The notes under the pieces are model-generated. The model did no database searches. It was given only the letters and a program-made list of their open reading frames with translations, and was not told the origin of the DNA. The translations under genes were made by a program, and so were the position numbers. 64,000 nucleotides of DNA, taken from positions 186,001-250,000 of the forward strand of contig CAWFZT010000005.1 in assembly GCA_963820415.1 (NCBI GenBank), written 5' to 3'. Below, one piece after another: positions 25,005 to 33,883 of this stretch. Source of the DNA: CAWFZT01 sp963820415. GTDB lineage: Bacteria; Chloroflexota; Anaerolineae; Anaerolineales; Anaerolineaceae. Positions within the stretch are counted from its first letter, which is position 1. Every line of letters begins with the position of its first letter.

Positions 25005-26549
25005 TTAAAAGTTAGCAGGATTAGTTTCTACCTGGTCTCGCCCGCGACTTTTTGCTACGTAAAGACGTTGGTCGGCCAGGTCGATCAAGGCGAAAATTTC
25101 ATCGGCTTCATCGGGGTAGATGGCAATCCCCTGGCTGACCGTGGGGGCCGGGATAGCCTGGCCGTTGCGCCCGGTCAGGTTGATCTGGCTGAGGGTTTGG
25201 CGGATGCGCTCGGCTACCAGGTTAGCCTGGCCGTCCTTTGTATTTATCAGGGCGATCACGAATTCTTCCCCGCCCCATCTGCCTACCAAATCTGTGTTTT
25301 TAATATGTGCCCGGATGGTTTTGGTCAATTGGATGAGCACTTCGTCGCCTACCAAATGCCCATAGGTATCGTTATATTGTTTGAAATGATCGATATCCAG
25401 CATGATCAGACTGAATTTTTGTCGAGAAACCTGGCTTTCGATGGCATTTTCCTGCAATTCTTGCAGAAAATGGCTGTGGTTGAGCGCCCCAGTCAGGCTG
25501 TCTAATTTGGTCTGGAACTCGACTTCGGAATGGTGAACGGCATTATCGATCGCCATTGCCGCCAGTTGGGCGAAATTTTCCAGCAGTTCGAGATCGGCCT
25601 GGTTGAATGCGCCCTGGCGGTACGAAGCCACTGCCACCATTCCGAGCACCTTGTTGCCCGATTCGAGGATGGTTCCCATCCAGCTTTTACTATGGTGGGG
25701 TTGGCCAATTATGCTTGGGGCGAATCCAAGCGCTGGAGTTTCCTTCAGTACATCCTTTAGAAAAAGAGACTTTCTGTTGTTGATGGTCCATCCAGCCAAT
25801 GTGCCATTCAGATCCACAGTGGTGGGAGGGAAGAATTCGCCATCATCGAAAAACAATTCTAATTGGATACAATCCTGCTTGAGCAAACCCACATAATAGG
25901 TGTCGGCATCCAGCGTATTCTGGATGGCGCTGCTTACCAGCGACAAAACCTGTTGGATTTCGAGAGAAGAGGAAAGGCTGTGGGCGATTTTATTCAGCAC
26001 CTCGGTCCGGTGGGCGCGCGTGACAACGATGATCTGTAAACGGTTGACCAACTCGTTGATCATTACAGTCATCAATAAAATTGCCAGCATAATCAAGAGG
26101 CTGTCAGATAAATTAAAGCGGGCTAAGCCGGAAAAAACCGGCAGTTGAAAAAGGACAATCGTGACCAGGCCCATCGCATAAGTCGGCCATCGTCCGGCAA
26201 TAATGGTGTTAATCATCAACAGTATCGCCAGGTAAATATAGGAAACACGGTAATTCAGAGAAAGCAGCAGCAGGCAGCCGGCCAGGATCCCGTTGAAAAC
26301 CCCTATGACCCATTTCAGGCCCGAAAAGTGGCTAATAAAACTATTCACCAGGAAGTACATCAGGAAGGTCAGGAAGATTCCCAGGCCCCCTATGAATAGA
26401 CTGAGCGACTTTTCCCCCACGCTAATGAAAGGAAAATATGAATTTATGATTAAAACAATATCTAACGCCAACCCTGATAAAATTGCAGGGAGGGCGAGCC
26501 GGGTCTTTTCAGTCATGTTGAGAAGAGGGTTTCCGGTCTTTCTATTCAT
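25005..26549 (-). CDS. membrane-bound GAF-GGDEF diguanylate cyclase
   Basis: 514 residues. About six hydrophobic segments occupy residues 15-175, forming a membrane sensor of the MASE type. A GAF domain follows (about 190-340), then the GGDEF catalytic domain, whose active site is RWGGEEFVIAL (about residue 425) preceded by KLDSLTGALNHSHFL and IDHFKQYNDTYGH. GGEEF is a catalytically competent variant. It should synthesise c-di-GMP at the membrane. It is the second cyclase in the window besides the PilZ receptor at 11859. It is convergent with the threonine aldolase gene and divergent from thrC. Confidence 0.9.
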   Translation of the reverse strand: MNRKTGNPLLNMTEKTRLALPAILSGLALDIVLIINSYFPFISVGEKSLSLFIGGLGIFLTFLMYFLVNSFISHFSGLKWVIGVFNGILAGCLLLLSLNYRVSYIYLAILLMINTIIAGRWPTYAMGLVTIVLFQLPVFSGLARFNLSDSLLIMLAILLMTVMINELVNRLQIIVVTRAHRTEVLNKIAHSLSSSLEIQQVLSLVSSAIQNTLDADTYYVGLLKQDCIQLELFFDDGEFFPPTTVDLNGTLAGWTINNRKSLFLKDVLKETPALGFAPSIIGQPHHSKSWMGTILESGNKVLGMVAVASYRQGAFNQADLELLENFAQLAAMAIDNAVHHSEVEFQTKLDSLTGALNHSHFLQELQENAIESQVSRQKFSLIMLDIDHFKQYNDTYGHLVGDEVLIQLTKTIRAHIKNTDLVGRWGGEEFVIALINTKDGQANLVAERIRQTLSQINLTGRNGQAIPAPTVSQGIAIYPDEADEIFALIDLADQRLYVAKSRGRDQVETNPANF

Positions 26550-26636
26550 TTTTTAGTAAAACAAATTTTCGGATCTCGCAGGGTCTTACCTTTGATAAGG
26601 ATAGCATAGGAACAAGGATTTATCAATGCATTAAGG

Positions 26637-26642
26637 TAAAAT
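26637..26642 (+). promoter_or_regulatory. candidate -10 box for thrC (AGGTAAAATAG)
   Basis: TAAAAT preceded by GG, 29-34 bp before the probable thrC start at 26671. It belongs to the recurring GGTAWAAT pattern of this window. Confidence 0.35.
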
Positions 26643-26670
26643 AGAGCAGATCTGTTAAGGAGGTGTAATT

Positions 26671-27726
26671 ATTTACCAGGGAGTGATTGATCGGTATAAG
26701 GCATTATTGGATATTCCTATCCATACCCGTCCGGTAACCTTGTTGGAAGGGAATACCCCTTTGATTCCAATGCCACGCCTGGCCAGTGAACTGGGTGGCG
26801 GGTTCGATTTATACGTGAAATATGAGGGAATCAACCCGACTGGTTCTTTCAAGGATCGTGGGATGACGGTCGCGATCAGTGAGGCGTTTGGAAGGGGCAT
26901 AGAAACAGTCATCTGTGCTTCGACCGGCAACACGGCAGCTTCGGCGGCAGCCTATGCCAGCCGGGCGGGCCTGCGCTCAATTGTGCTCATTCCTCAGGGC
27001 AAGGTGGCAGCGGGAAAGCTGGCCGGGGCTGTGGCCTATGGGGCTGAAGTCATCCAGATCGATGGCTCTTTCGATGATGCCCTGAGCCTGGTGGTACGCA
27101 TCAGCCAGACCACGCCGATTGGCCTGGTAAATTCGTTGAACCCTTACCGGCTGGAAGGCCAAAAAACGGCCGCCTTTGAAATATGCGAGGTGTTGCAACG
27201 CGCCCCGGATTGGCTTTGCCTGCCGGTGGGAAACGCCGGAAATATCACCTCGTACTGGATGGGATTCAAGCAGTTCCATACCCTGCACCATACCGGTCTG
27301 CCTCGCATCCTGGGCGTTCAGGCAGAAGGCAGCGCACCCCTGGTAATTGGCCACCCGGTCGACCACCCTGAAACCGTAGCGACAGCCATCCGCATCGGTC
27401 GCCCTGCTCGCGGCGAGCAGGCGCTGCAGGCTGCCGAAGAATCAAATGGAAGCATTATCGCCGTGAGCGACGCCGAGATCCTGGCTATGCAGTGGAAGCT
27501 AGCTGCTAACGGCGTGTGGGTCGAACCTGCCTCAGCCGCCGGCCTGGCCGGCCTGGCAAAACAGTTGAAGGCGGATTGCATCGACCTGGCTGGAAAAACG
27601 GTTGTAGTTGTATGCACCGGGCATGGTTTGAAAGATCCGGAGATTGTTGTGCGCAATATGCCCGCGCCACGCTTGATACCGGTCGATCTATCCGTTTTGG
27701 AAAAAGAGATATCAAGAAAGAAATGA
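26671..27726 (+). CDS. thrC: threonine synthase (probable ATT start)
   Basis: PLP fold-type II enzyme converting O-phosphohomoserine to threonine. The Schiff-base Lys lies in NPTGSFKDRGM (about residue 58), the phosphate-binding loop is LPVGNAGNITSYW and TGHGLKDPE lies near the C-terminus. The first conventional start is GTG 26683, but a strong AAGGAGGT (26657-26664) lies 18 nt from it, too far. It is well placed 6 nt from ATT 26671, which adds IYQG and gives the usual family N-terminus ending in GVIDRY. I therefore propose an ATT start; GTG 26683 (347 residues) is the conservative alternative. The stop overlaps thrB by 4 bp. Confidence 0.9.
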   Translation: MYQGVIDRYKALLDIPIHTRPVTLLEGNTPLIPMPRLASELGGGFDLYVKYEGINPTGSFKDRGMTVAISEAFGRGIETVICASTGNTAASAAAYASRAGLRSIVLIPQGKVAAGKLAGAVAYGAEVIQIDGSFDDALSLVVRISQTTPIGLVNSLNPYRLEGQKTAAFEICEVLQRAPDWLCLPVGNAGNITSYWMGFKQFHTLHHTGLPRILGVQAEGSAPLVIGHPVDHPETVATAIRIGRPARGEQALQAAEESNGSIIAVSDAEILAMQWKLAANGVWVEPASAAGLAGLAKQLKADCIDLAGKTVVVVCTGHGLKDPEIVVRNMPAPRLIPVDLSVLEKEISRKK

Positions 27727-28634
27727 ACCGCCGGTCCATCACGGTTCGTATTCCTGCCTCGACTGCCAATCTTGGTCCCGGTTTCGACTGCCTGGGTATG
27801 GCGCTCAATCTGTGGAATGAGACGGTCCTATCCATTGAGGAGAATGGCCTGGAAATCAAAATCCAAGGCGAAGGCCGAGATGTTCTGCCACGCGATAGTC
27901 AAAACCAAATTGCCAGGGCCTTCTTTTATTTCTTTAAAGCCAGGCGCTTGCCTGCACCAGGCGGGCTGCGCATCCAGTGCAACAACCAGATCCCGCTGGG
28001 CTCTGGCTTGGGTTCGAGCGCGGCCGCCTGCCTGGCCGGGCTTATGGCAGCCAATGGCTTTTCCGGCAACGAAGCCAGCATTGAAGAAATCCTTAGCCTG
28101 GCATTGGAAATGGAGGGCCATCCGGATAACGTGGCGGCAGCCTTGCTGGGAGGCCTGGTAATCGTGGTCAGAGACCAGGATACGATCCTGACCCGCCGCT
28201 TTGACGTCCCCGATTTACGCGTTGTGGTAGTCATCCCGGAGATTGATTTACCGACCGAAGTTGCCCGGGCCGCCCTGCCGTTGCAGGTGCCCTTGATAGA
28301 TGCTGTTTTCAACCTGGGAAGGACTGCCCTGGTGTGTGACGCCATACGCATGGGCGATTACAGCTTGCTTGGAAAAGTGATGGTCGACTGTTTGCACCAG
28401 CCCTACCGGCTGCCCCTGATTCTCGGGGGTGAGCAGGCCTTAAGAGCCGCCATCCAGGCCGGCGCCAGCGCTGTGGCAATTTCAGGCGCGGGGCCTGGCC
28501 TGATCGCTTTCAGCAGCCAGGCAGGAGAAAGGGTCGCAGCAGCCATGGCGGCTGAATTAGAAAGTCGCAACGTCGCCTGCCGCACCCTGTTCTTATCTTC
28601 CTCTAATCAAGGCGCAGTTTCTGATATAATTTAA
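27723..28634 (+). CDS. thrB: homoserine kinase
   Basis: 303 residues from the ATG at 27723, overlapping the thrC stop (ATGA). The open frame continues upstream inside thrC but only this start gives a GHMP-kinase N-terminus (ITVRIPASTANLGPGFDCLG). ATP-dependent phosphorylation of homoserine, the step before threonine synthase. The GHMP phosphate loop is IPLGSGLGSSAAACLAG (about residues 88-104), and the C-terminal GHMP motif AVAISGAGPGLIAF is near 257. EGHPDNVAAALLGG matches the homoserine kinase subfamily. thrC-thrB translational coupling fits a threonine biosynthesis operon; the homoserine dehydrogenase gene is not in the window. Confidence 0.94.
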   Translation: MNRRSITVRIPASTANLGPGFDCLGMALNLWNETVLSIEENGLEIKIQGEGRDVLPRDSQNQIARAFFYFFKARRLPAPGGLRIQCNNQIPLGSGLGSSAAACLAGLMAANGFSGNEASIEEILSLALEMEGHPDNVAAALLGGLVIVVRDQDTILTRRFDVPDLRVVVVIPEIDLPTEVARAALPLQVPLIDAVFNLGRTALVCDAIRMGDYSLLGKVMVDCLHQPYRLPLILGGEQALRAAIQAGASAVAISGAGPGLIAFSSQAGERVAAAMAAELESRNVACRTLFLSSSNQGAVSDII

Positions 28635-28637
28635 TAT

Positions 28638-28696
28638 CGTGAGTGTGTACGCACGCTCATAACCTAAAATCTGGCGAGCCAGCACAGAAACTCCCT
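28638..28696. repeat. partial palindromic element, copy D
   Basis: CGTGAGTGTGTACGCACGCTCAT followed by AACCTAAAATCTGGCGAG matches the centre and right arm of the element at 49257-49308, with little left arm remaining (it would run into the thrB end). It lies between thrB and the phosphorylase gene. Confidence 0.55.
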
Positions 28697-28742
28697 ATGA
28701 GCCGAGTTTTTGCATGTTGGTACGTTGTATGGAGGTTTTGCC

Positions 28743-29579
28743 ATGCAGGATTCTTTTACTCTGGCTGAAATTGACCAGGCGGCCGATTATGTGCGCGCCC
28801 GGCTGGTTACCATCCCAAGGATTGGATTGATCCTGGGCACCGGCCTGGGCAGCCTGGCGGACGAAGTCGAAAATCCGGTCATCCTCCCTTATTCCGAGAT
28901 ACCATTTTGGCCTTTATCCACCGTTGCCGGGCATAAAGGCCACCTGGTGATAGGCAAACTGGCCGGTCAGCAGGTAATGGTGCTGCAAGGCCGGGTCCAT
29001 TATTACGAAGGCTACTCCATGACCCAGGTAACCCTCCCGGTGCAAATCATGCAACGGTTGGGGGTGGAGATACTTATCGTGACCAATGCCGCTGGGGCAA
29101 TCAACCCAGGTTTTGAACCGGGAGATGTGATGTTGATAACGGACCACATTTCCATGATCGGGATGGCCGGGCATAACCCGCTGCGCGGGCCGAATATCGA
29201 TGGGCTGGGGGAGCGTTTCCCGGATATGAGCCAGGCCTACGATCGCAACTTGATGACGCTGGCCCGGGAAACCTCCAGCGCAGCAGGCGTCCCCTTGCGC
29301 GAGGGTGTCTATATCGGTTTGTCCGGACCTTCTTTTGAGACGCCAGCCGATCTGCGTTTTTTACGCAACATTGGTGCAGATTCGGTGGGCATGTCGACCG
29401 TGCCAGAGGTGATTGTCGCCCGGCATGCCAATATGCGCGTCCTGGGATTGTCGGGCATCAGCAATAAGGCCAATTTGTACGGCGATACGATGACGACGCA
29501 TGAAGAAGTGCTCCAGGCGGGTCTGATCCTGGTGCCGAAATTTAAGCAGATCATCCTGGGAGTGTTACAACAGGTTTAA
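28743..29579 (+). CDS. punA: purine nucleoside phosphorylase (trimeric, PunA type)
   Basis: 278 residues from ATG 28743, chosen for TGGAGG 8 nt upstream; the frame also opens from a TTG at 28710 without a site. It phosphorolyses inosine and guanosine to free base plus ribose-1-phosphate. Motifs of the PNP/MTAP family are LILGTGLGSLAD, GHKGHLVIG (phosphate binding), GRVHYYEGY (about 80-88), VTNAAGAINPGF, SGPSFETPAD (about 195-204) and DSVGMSTVPEVIVARH, then SNKAN, where Asn replaces methylthioadenosine-type residues and indicates purine base recognition. It shares its superfamily with the mtnP product at 45720. A palindromic element lies just upstream. Confidence 0.93.
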   Translation: MQDSFTLAEIDQAADYVRARLVTIPRIGLILGTGLGSLADEVENPVILPYSEIPFWPLSTVAGHKGHLVIGKLAGQQVMVLQGRVHYYEGYSMTQVTLPVQIMQRLGVEILIVTNAAGAINPGFEPGDVMLITDHISMIGMAGHNPLRGPNIDGLGERFPDMSQAYDRNLMTLARETSSAAGVPLREGVYIGLSGPSFETPADLRFLRNIGADSVGMSTVPEVIVARHANMRVLGLSGISNKANLYGDTMTTHEEVLQAGLILVPKFKQIILGVLQQV

Positions 29580-29633
29580 CTACAGGCTTTATCTGGCTGG
29601 ATGGGTAGATAAATACAGGTTCATACTTCAAAC

Positions 29634-30332
29634 ATGGAAGAACTGCTGCTGTTTCTAACTAAATATGAGGTGTGGGTCTACGTTCTATCCGCCCTGATCG
29701 GTCTGGTTTATCTAAGAAAGCTGATCATAGCCTTACGGGATTGGCGAGCGGCGCTTTTTGGCATGGAACGCGAAAGCGCCCAGCGCCGCTTTTCGACTTA
29801 CCTGACTTTATTCTTACTGATTATGTTAACCGCCGGGCTGGAATTTTCGCTGGTATCGTTTGTTGTCCCGAACCTCCCAGCAAAAAAAGGTTTGCTCCCG
29901 ACTGCAACGCTCGATTTGCTGATCACTCCGACCGTGACTCTGGCGGCCGGGACGCCCGGCGTCCCAGGCGCTCCTAACCATACGCAACAACCGACGATTG
30001 CGATCAAAATATCAGAAGGTTGTACCCCAGGATCAGTTGAGTGGTCTTCGCCCAAGTCGGGCGATGAAATCAGCGGCAAGGTGCAATTGATGGGAACGGT
30101 CAATATCCCTAACCTGGGGTTCTATAAATATGAATTCAGCCAGCCAGGCACGGATGTGTGGAATACCATCGCGGCCGGTAATAAAAATGTAGTCAAAGAT
30201 CTCCTGGGAAACTGGGATACGACCCTGCTCGTCCCTGGAGATTATCTTCTGCGCCTGGTAGTCGCTGACAGTCAGAACCAGCTTCTGCCTGCCTGTGTCG
30301 TCTCAGTAAGAGTGGTAGCCCCCCCACAATAG
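29634..30332 (+). CDS. membrane-anchored protein with extracytoplasmic Ig-like domain, function unknown
   Basis: 232 residues. Two hydrophobic segments (about 10-32 and 57-82) flank a short basic loop (RKLIIALRDWRAALFGMERE). A low-complexity Pro/Thr linker follows (about 90-120), then a beta-rich domain with SPKSGDEISGKVQLMGTVNI and WDTTLLVPGDYLLRLVVADS, which resembles the Ig-like surface domains common in Chloroflexota. No catalytic residues are evident. It sits 9 bp before a GNAT gene and could be co-transcribed. I do not recognise a named family. Confidence 0.75.
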   Translation: MEELLLFLTKYEVWVYVLSALIGLVYLRKLIIALRDWRAALFGMERESAQRRFSTYLTLFLLIMLTAGLEFSLVSFVVPNLPAKKGLLPTATLDLLITPTVTLAAGTPGVPGAPNHTQQPTIAIKISEGCTPGSVEWSSPKSGDEISGKVQLMGTVNIPNLGFYKYEFSQPGTDVWNTIAAGNKNVVKDLLGNWDTTLLVPGDYLLRLVVADSQNQLLPACVVSVRVVAPPQ

Positions 30333-30341
30333 GAGAGATTT

Positions 30342-30878
30342 ATGCCTCAAATTGAAATTTGTCCTGCTACCAGCCAGGACCTGGAAAAGTTGGCCGATCT
30401 GGACCATTCCTATCAAACTGCCTTTGTTTGGCAGATGGATCGTTCCTTGGATGAAGGCCAGATTTCAACTTTTTTTCGTGAAATCCGGCTTCCGCGCAGC
30501 GTAAGGGTAGAATATCCTCATACGGCAACCCGTCTGCTTGAAACCTTGCCCCAGGCCGTTGTGCTGGCAGCGCTGTATAAATCTAACCTGGTCGGTTATG
30601 TCAGCGTAAAAGAACAGGTGATCCCACAGTCTGCCTGGATTTCGGACTTGATGGTCAATGAAAAATTACGACGGCAGGGGATTGGCACGGCTTTGGTGCT
30701 GGCTGCCCAGGATTGGGCCATGAACAAAAATTTTAAGCGGATATTCCTGGAAATGCAGTCCAAGAATTACCCGGCGATCAAATTCGCTATGAAGATTGGG
30801 TTTGAATTTTGCGGATATAATGATCATTATTATTCAAACCAGGATATTGCCCTGTTCTTCACCCGCACCCAGCGGTAG
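30342..30878 (+). CDS. GNAT-family N-acetyltransferase
   Basis: 178 residues, with AGGAGAG before the ATG. The acetyl-CoA pyrophosphate-binding motif is clear as LRRQGIGTALVLAAQDWA (about residues 108-125), preceded by the beta-4 strand WISDLMVNEK and followed by FLEMQSKNYPAIKFAMKIGF, the usual GNAT ending. It transfers an acetyl group to an unknown amine. The first 70 residues are less typical, and VEYPHTATRLLETLPQAVVL shows no known substrate signature. It is placed between a membrane protein and a 7TM-GAF sensor, all in the same direction with short gaps. Confidence 0.85.
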   Translation: MPQIEICPATSQDLEKLADLDHSYQTAFVWQMDRSLDEGQISTFFREIRLPRSVRVEYPHTATRLLETLPQAVVLAALYKSNLVGYVSVKEQVIPQSAWISDLMVNEKLRRQGIGTALVLAAQDWAMNKNFKRIFLEMQSKNYPAIKFAMKIGFEFCGYNDHYYSNQDIALFFTRTQR

Positions 30879-30905
30879 TAATTATCTCTATTGGAGAAAA
30901 TTTCT

Positions 30906-32816
30906 ATGATTGATAGCTGGCAATCAGGTTTGCTGGCTTCATTAAAAGGGATAAACGAGATTTTGGCGGCCGGCATCGCCATTACGGCTTTTTCGCTGCT
31001 GCTTTACGCGCTTACGTTCAACCTGCGAGACCCCGTGGCCCGTTCCTTTGCGCTGATCATGATGTGTGTGGTAGGTGTTTTTACCACCAAAGCCATTGGC
31101 AGCTCCACCTCGGTGGATTGGGAGCTGAATTATTGGCTGCGTGGGCAGTGGATTGGGATTATTTTTCTTCCGGCTGCTTACATGCATTTTTCGGATGCTC
31201 TGTTGATGACTACCGGCCAGCCGAGTTTGGGTAAAAGGCTTTGGTTAATCCGCTTTCTTTACTTGTTTTCGTTCCTCACATTATTCATCCTGCCTACTTA
31301 TTGGTTCCTGGAACCGTCGGCAGTCGATGCGCAGCCGGCGCCGCATCTGCAGCCGACCCTCATCACCGATCTTTTCGTCCTGTATTACCTGGCAATCATG
31401 GTTCTTTCGTGGGTCAACTTTGTCAGGGCTTACCGCCGAACTACCACGCCCACCAGCCGCCGGCGTATGCGCTACCTGATCACCAGCGCACTGGCGCCGG
31501 CGCTGGGATCTTTTCCGTTTTTACTGTATGGTTCGGCTCTGGCAGTTCTCCACCCCTTTATTTTTGAGGTGATTGCTATGCTGGGCAACCTGGGCGTGGG
31601 AACGCTGGTAGTGATCATGGCCTATGCAGTGGCTTTCTTTGGCGTGCCCTGGCCTGACCGGGTAGTCAAAAACCGCTTGCTTAAATGGCTGATGCGGGGG
31701 CCGGCGACTGCCAGCCTGACTCTGGCGCTGACCACGGTTGTCCGCCGGTCAGGCGCTTTGTTCGGCGTGCCATACTCGGGCCTGGTGCCGATCGTAATGG
31801 TCAGCACGATTCTATTGTGCGAGTATCTGATTACCCTGTTTGCGCCTCTGGGCGAACGGTTCTTTTTTTATGGTAAAGATCGCCAAGACCTGATCGCCCT
31901 GCGCCGGCTGGAAGATCGGCTGCTGACCCGCAATGATTTAAGCCAGTTCCTGGAAATGATCATCGCCGCCGTGTGCGACCGGTTGCAGGCTCCTGGAGCC
32001 TATATTGTAGCTCTGACCGGCGATGGCCTTGAGGAGGTGGTTACGACCGGTAAAACCCGTTTTGACTCGCCCAGCATTTCCAATGGATTGGTTGAAATGG
32101 TTTCGAACAATGGAAATCTCCCCGAGTTGTTCCGCTGGGGAGATGATATCCTGGTGCCCTTGCAGGATGAAAGCAGTGACATGGGACCCAGGGTAGTTGG
32201 TTTGCTTGGAATCTCGGGAGCCAGGGAAGAAAGTCCGGATAAAGAGCAAATGCAGGCTTTGCGCGTGCTATCTCAGCGAGCAGCGTTGGCGTTACAGGAC
32301 CGGCAGACTCAGACCCAGGTGTTTGAATCGCTCGAAAATTTGACTCACCGGGTAGATTTGATTCAACGGCTGCGGGCTGCCGGTAGGTTTAATGAGAGTA
32401 CGCTCCTCACAGAAGAGGACCCACTACCGACCCACAATATGTCCCAATGGGTGAGAGAAGCCTTGACGCATTATTGGGGAGGCCCCAAACTGACCGAAAA
32501 CCCTTTGATGCGGTTCAAGATTGTAGAGTCGGCCCTGGAAGAGCACGAGGGCAATTACGCCAACGCATTGCGTGCAATCCTGCGAGAAGCGATTGAGAAA
32601 GTTAAGCCCGAAGGTGAAAGACGGTTCACCGGTGAGTGGATCCTATACAATATTCTTGAAATGAAGTTCCTGGAAGGGAGAAAAGTGCGGGAGATTGCCA
32701 CGCGCCTGGCCATGTCTGAGGCGGACCTTTATCGAAAACAGCGCATTGCCATAGAAGCGGTGGCAAAGACCATCCTGGATATGGAAACCCACGCTCGTAA
32801 TGGGGCGGAGGGATAA
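30906..32816 (+). CDS. 7TM sensor with GAF domain and C-terminal helix-turn-helix-like region
   Basis: 636 residues from ATG 30906 (GGAG lies 10 nt upstream; the frame also opens at TTG 30891). About seven hydrophobic segments form residues 1-265, like the histidine-kinase N-terminal 7TM module. A GAF domain follows (about 335-480, FLEMIIAAVCDRLQAPGAYI). Instead of a kinase core, the C-terminus has a helical region ending in EGRKVREIATRLAMSEADLYRKQ-type sequence (about 590-620), which resembles a sigma-region-4 or HTH recognition unit. No His-box or ATP-binding site is visible. It would be a one-component membrane sensor if that region binds DNA; protein binding is an alternative. Confidence 0.75.
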   Translation: MIDSWQSGLLASLKGINEILAAGIAITAFSLLLYALTFNLRDPVARSFALIMMCVVGVFTTKAIGSSTSVDWELNYWLRGQWIGIIFLPAAYMHFSDALLMTTGQPSLGKRLWLIRFLYLFSFLTLFILPTYWFLEPSAVDAQPAPHLQPTLITDLFVLYYLAIMVLSWVNFVRAYRRTTTPTSRRRMRYLITSALAPALGSFPFLLYGSALAVLHPFIFEVIAMLGNLGVGTLVVIMAYAVAFFGVPWPDRVVKNRLLKWLMRGPATASLTLALTTVVRRSGALFGVPYSGLVPIVMVSTILLCEYLITLFAPLGERFFFYGKDRQDLIALRRLEDRLLTRNDLSQFLEMIIAAVCDRLQAPGAYIVALTGDGLEEVVTTGKTRFDSPSISNGLVEMVSNNGNLPELFRWGDDILVPLQDESSDMGPRVVGLLGISGAREESPDKEQMQALRVLSQRAALALQDRQTQTQVFESLENLTHRVDLIQRLRAAGRFNESTLLTEEDPLPTHNMSQWVREALTHYWGGPKLTENPLMRFKIVESALEEHEGNYANALRAILREAIEKVKPEGERRFTGEWILYNILEMKFLEGRKVREIATRLAMSEADLYRKQRIAIEAVAKTILDMETHARNGAEG

Positions 32817-32904
32817 ATACAGACCCGTTTTGAGTTGCGCGTTTATTAATATCGATAGTAGAATTATCCATTATTCGTATTGGTATGTCTGGGGAGGTGA
32901 ATAA

Positions 32905-33883
32905 ATGTTGGAAGGGCAAGAAGAAGTAAGAGTGGGGGAAGAAAAAGACTCCGGATTTAGATGAAGGTTGGTGGTCGGCAGTTTTAGCTGATGAAGTTGA
33001 CCAGCAAGATCAGGATCAGGAGGTAACTTTACATGAGATTGCGCCGGCTAGCCCCGCCAGCACGGCTAGTCCTGCCGGTACGGGAGAGGTTGATTGGTCG
33101 CGGATTCAGGAAGTGTATGACCACGATGAAGTGATTATTCTTGCTGTGCAAAGCTACAACCGTGGTGGGTTGCTTGTCCAGGGTCCTGGGGTCCAGGGTT
33201 TCGTCCCCATTTCGCACCTGGTAGACATGCCGGGTGGGATTAGCGAAGAAGAACGTTTTCAGAAATTATCCACTTATGTGAACCGGTCGCTACATTTGAA
33301 GGTGATCGAATGTGAACCTTCTCAGGCGCGCGTGGTCCTTTCAGAACGGGCGGCCCTGGCTGGCGAGGGTAGGCGCAAACAGTTGTTTCAATCGCTGAAA
33401 TCAAACCACATCGTGCAAGGTGTGGTGACGAATGTCACTGAATTTGGCGCCTTTGTCGACCTGGGTGGGGTAGAAGGCCTGATCCACGTCTCAGAACTTT
33501 CCTGGGGCCGGGTGCAGCATCCGCGCGAGGTATTGCAGGTCGGGCAAAAAGTGCAGGCGCTGGTCTTGCAGGTCAGCGAGGAAAATTCACGGGTCGCTTT
33601 GAGCCTGAAACGGCTTTTCCCGAATCCCTGGGAAACCCTTGTCAAGCGCTACAAGCCGGGCGACGTGATTGCCGCCACGATTACCGACATTCTTCGCTTT
33701 GGAGCGTTTGCCCGCCTGGACGAAGGCGTAGAAGGATTGATCCATATCTCGTCTATCAGCCTGCCGCCTGACCAGAAAGACCTGGAAGATATTTTGCACA
33801 CAGGCCAGTCGGTACAGGTAAGGATACTCCACATTGATGTAGACCGGCGCCGGCTTGGGCTTGGACTGGTAAATTTTGAATGA
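32905..33883 (+). CDS. S1-domain RNA-binding protein (RpsA-like), frameshifted near its start
   Basis: The ATG at 32905 with GGGAGGTGA upstream is the natural start but its frame stops after 19 codons. From about 32933 the downstream frame reads KTPDLDEGWWSAVLADEVDQ and continues without a break into the S1 region, where GTG 33113 is only an internal start. The shift lies at GGGGG/AAAAA runs (32934-32946), so a homopolymer miscall is likely. Three S1 OB-fold domains follow (about 33113-33350, 33400-33610 and 33655-33870), each with FGAF/GLIHVSEL-type motifs. Such proteins bind mRNA in translation or RNA turnover. Its stop overlaps ftsK by 4 bp. Confidence 0.85.

Noticed and set aside
28710..28742. 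TTG 28710 as the start of purine nucleoside phosphorylase
   Set aside because: No ribosome binding site, the extra residues lack homology, and TGGAGG is properly placed before ATG 28743.
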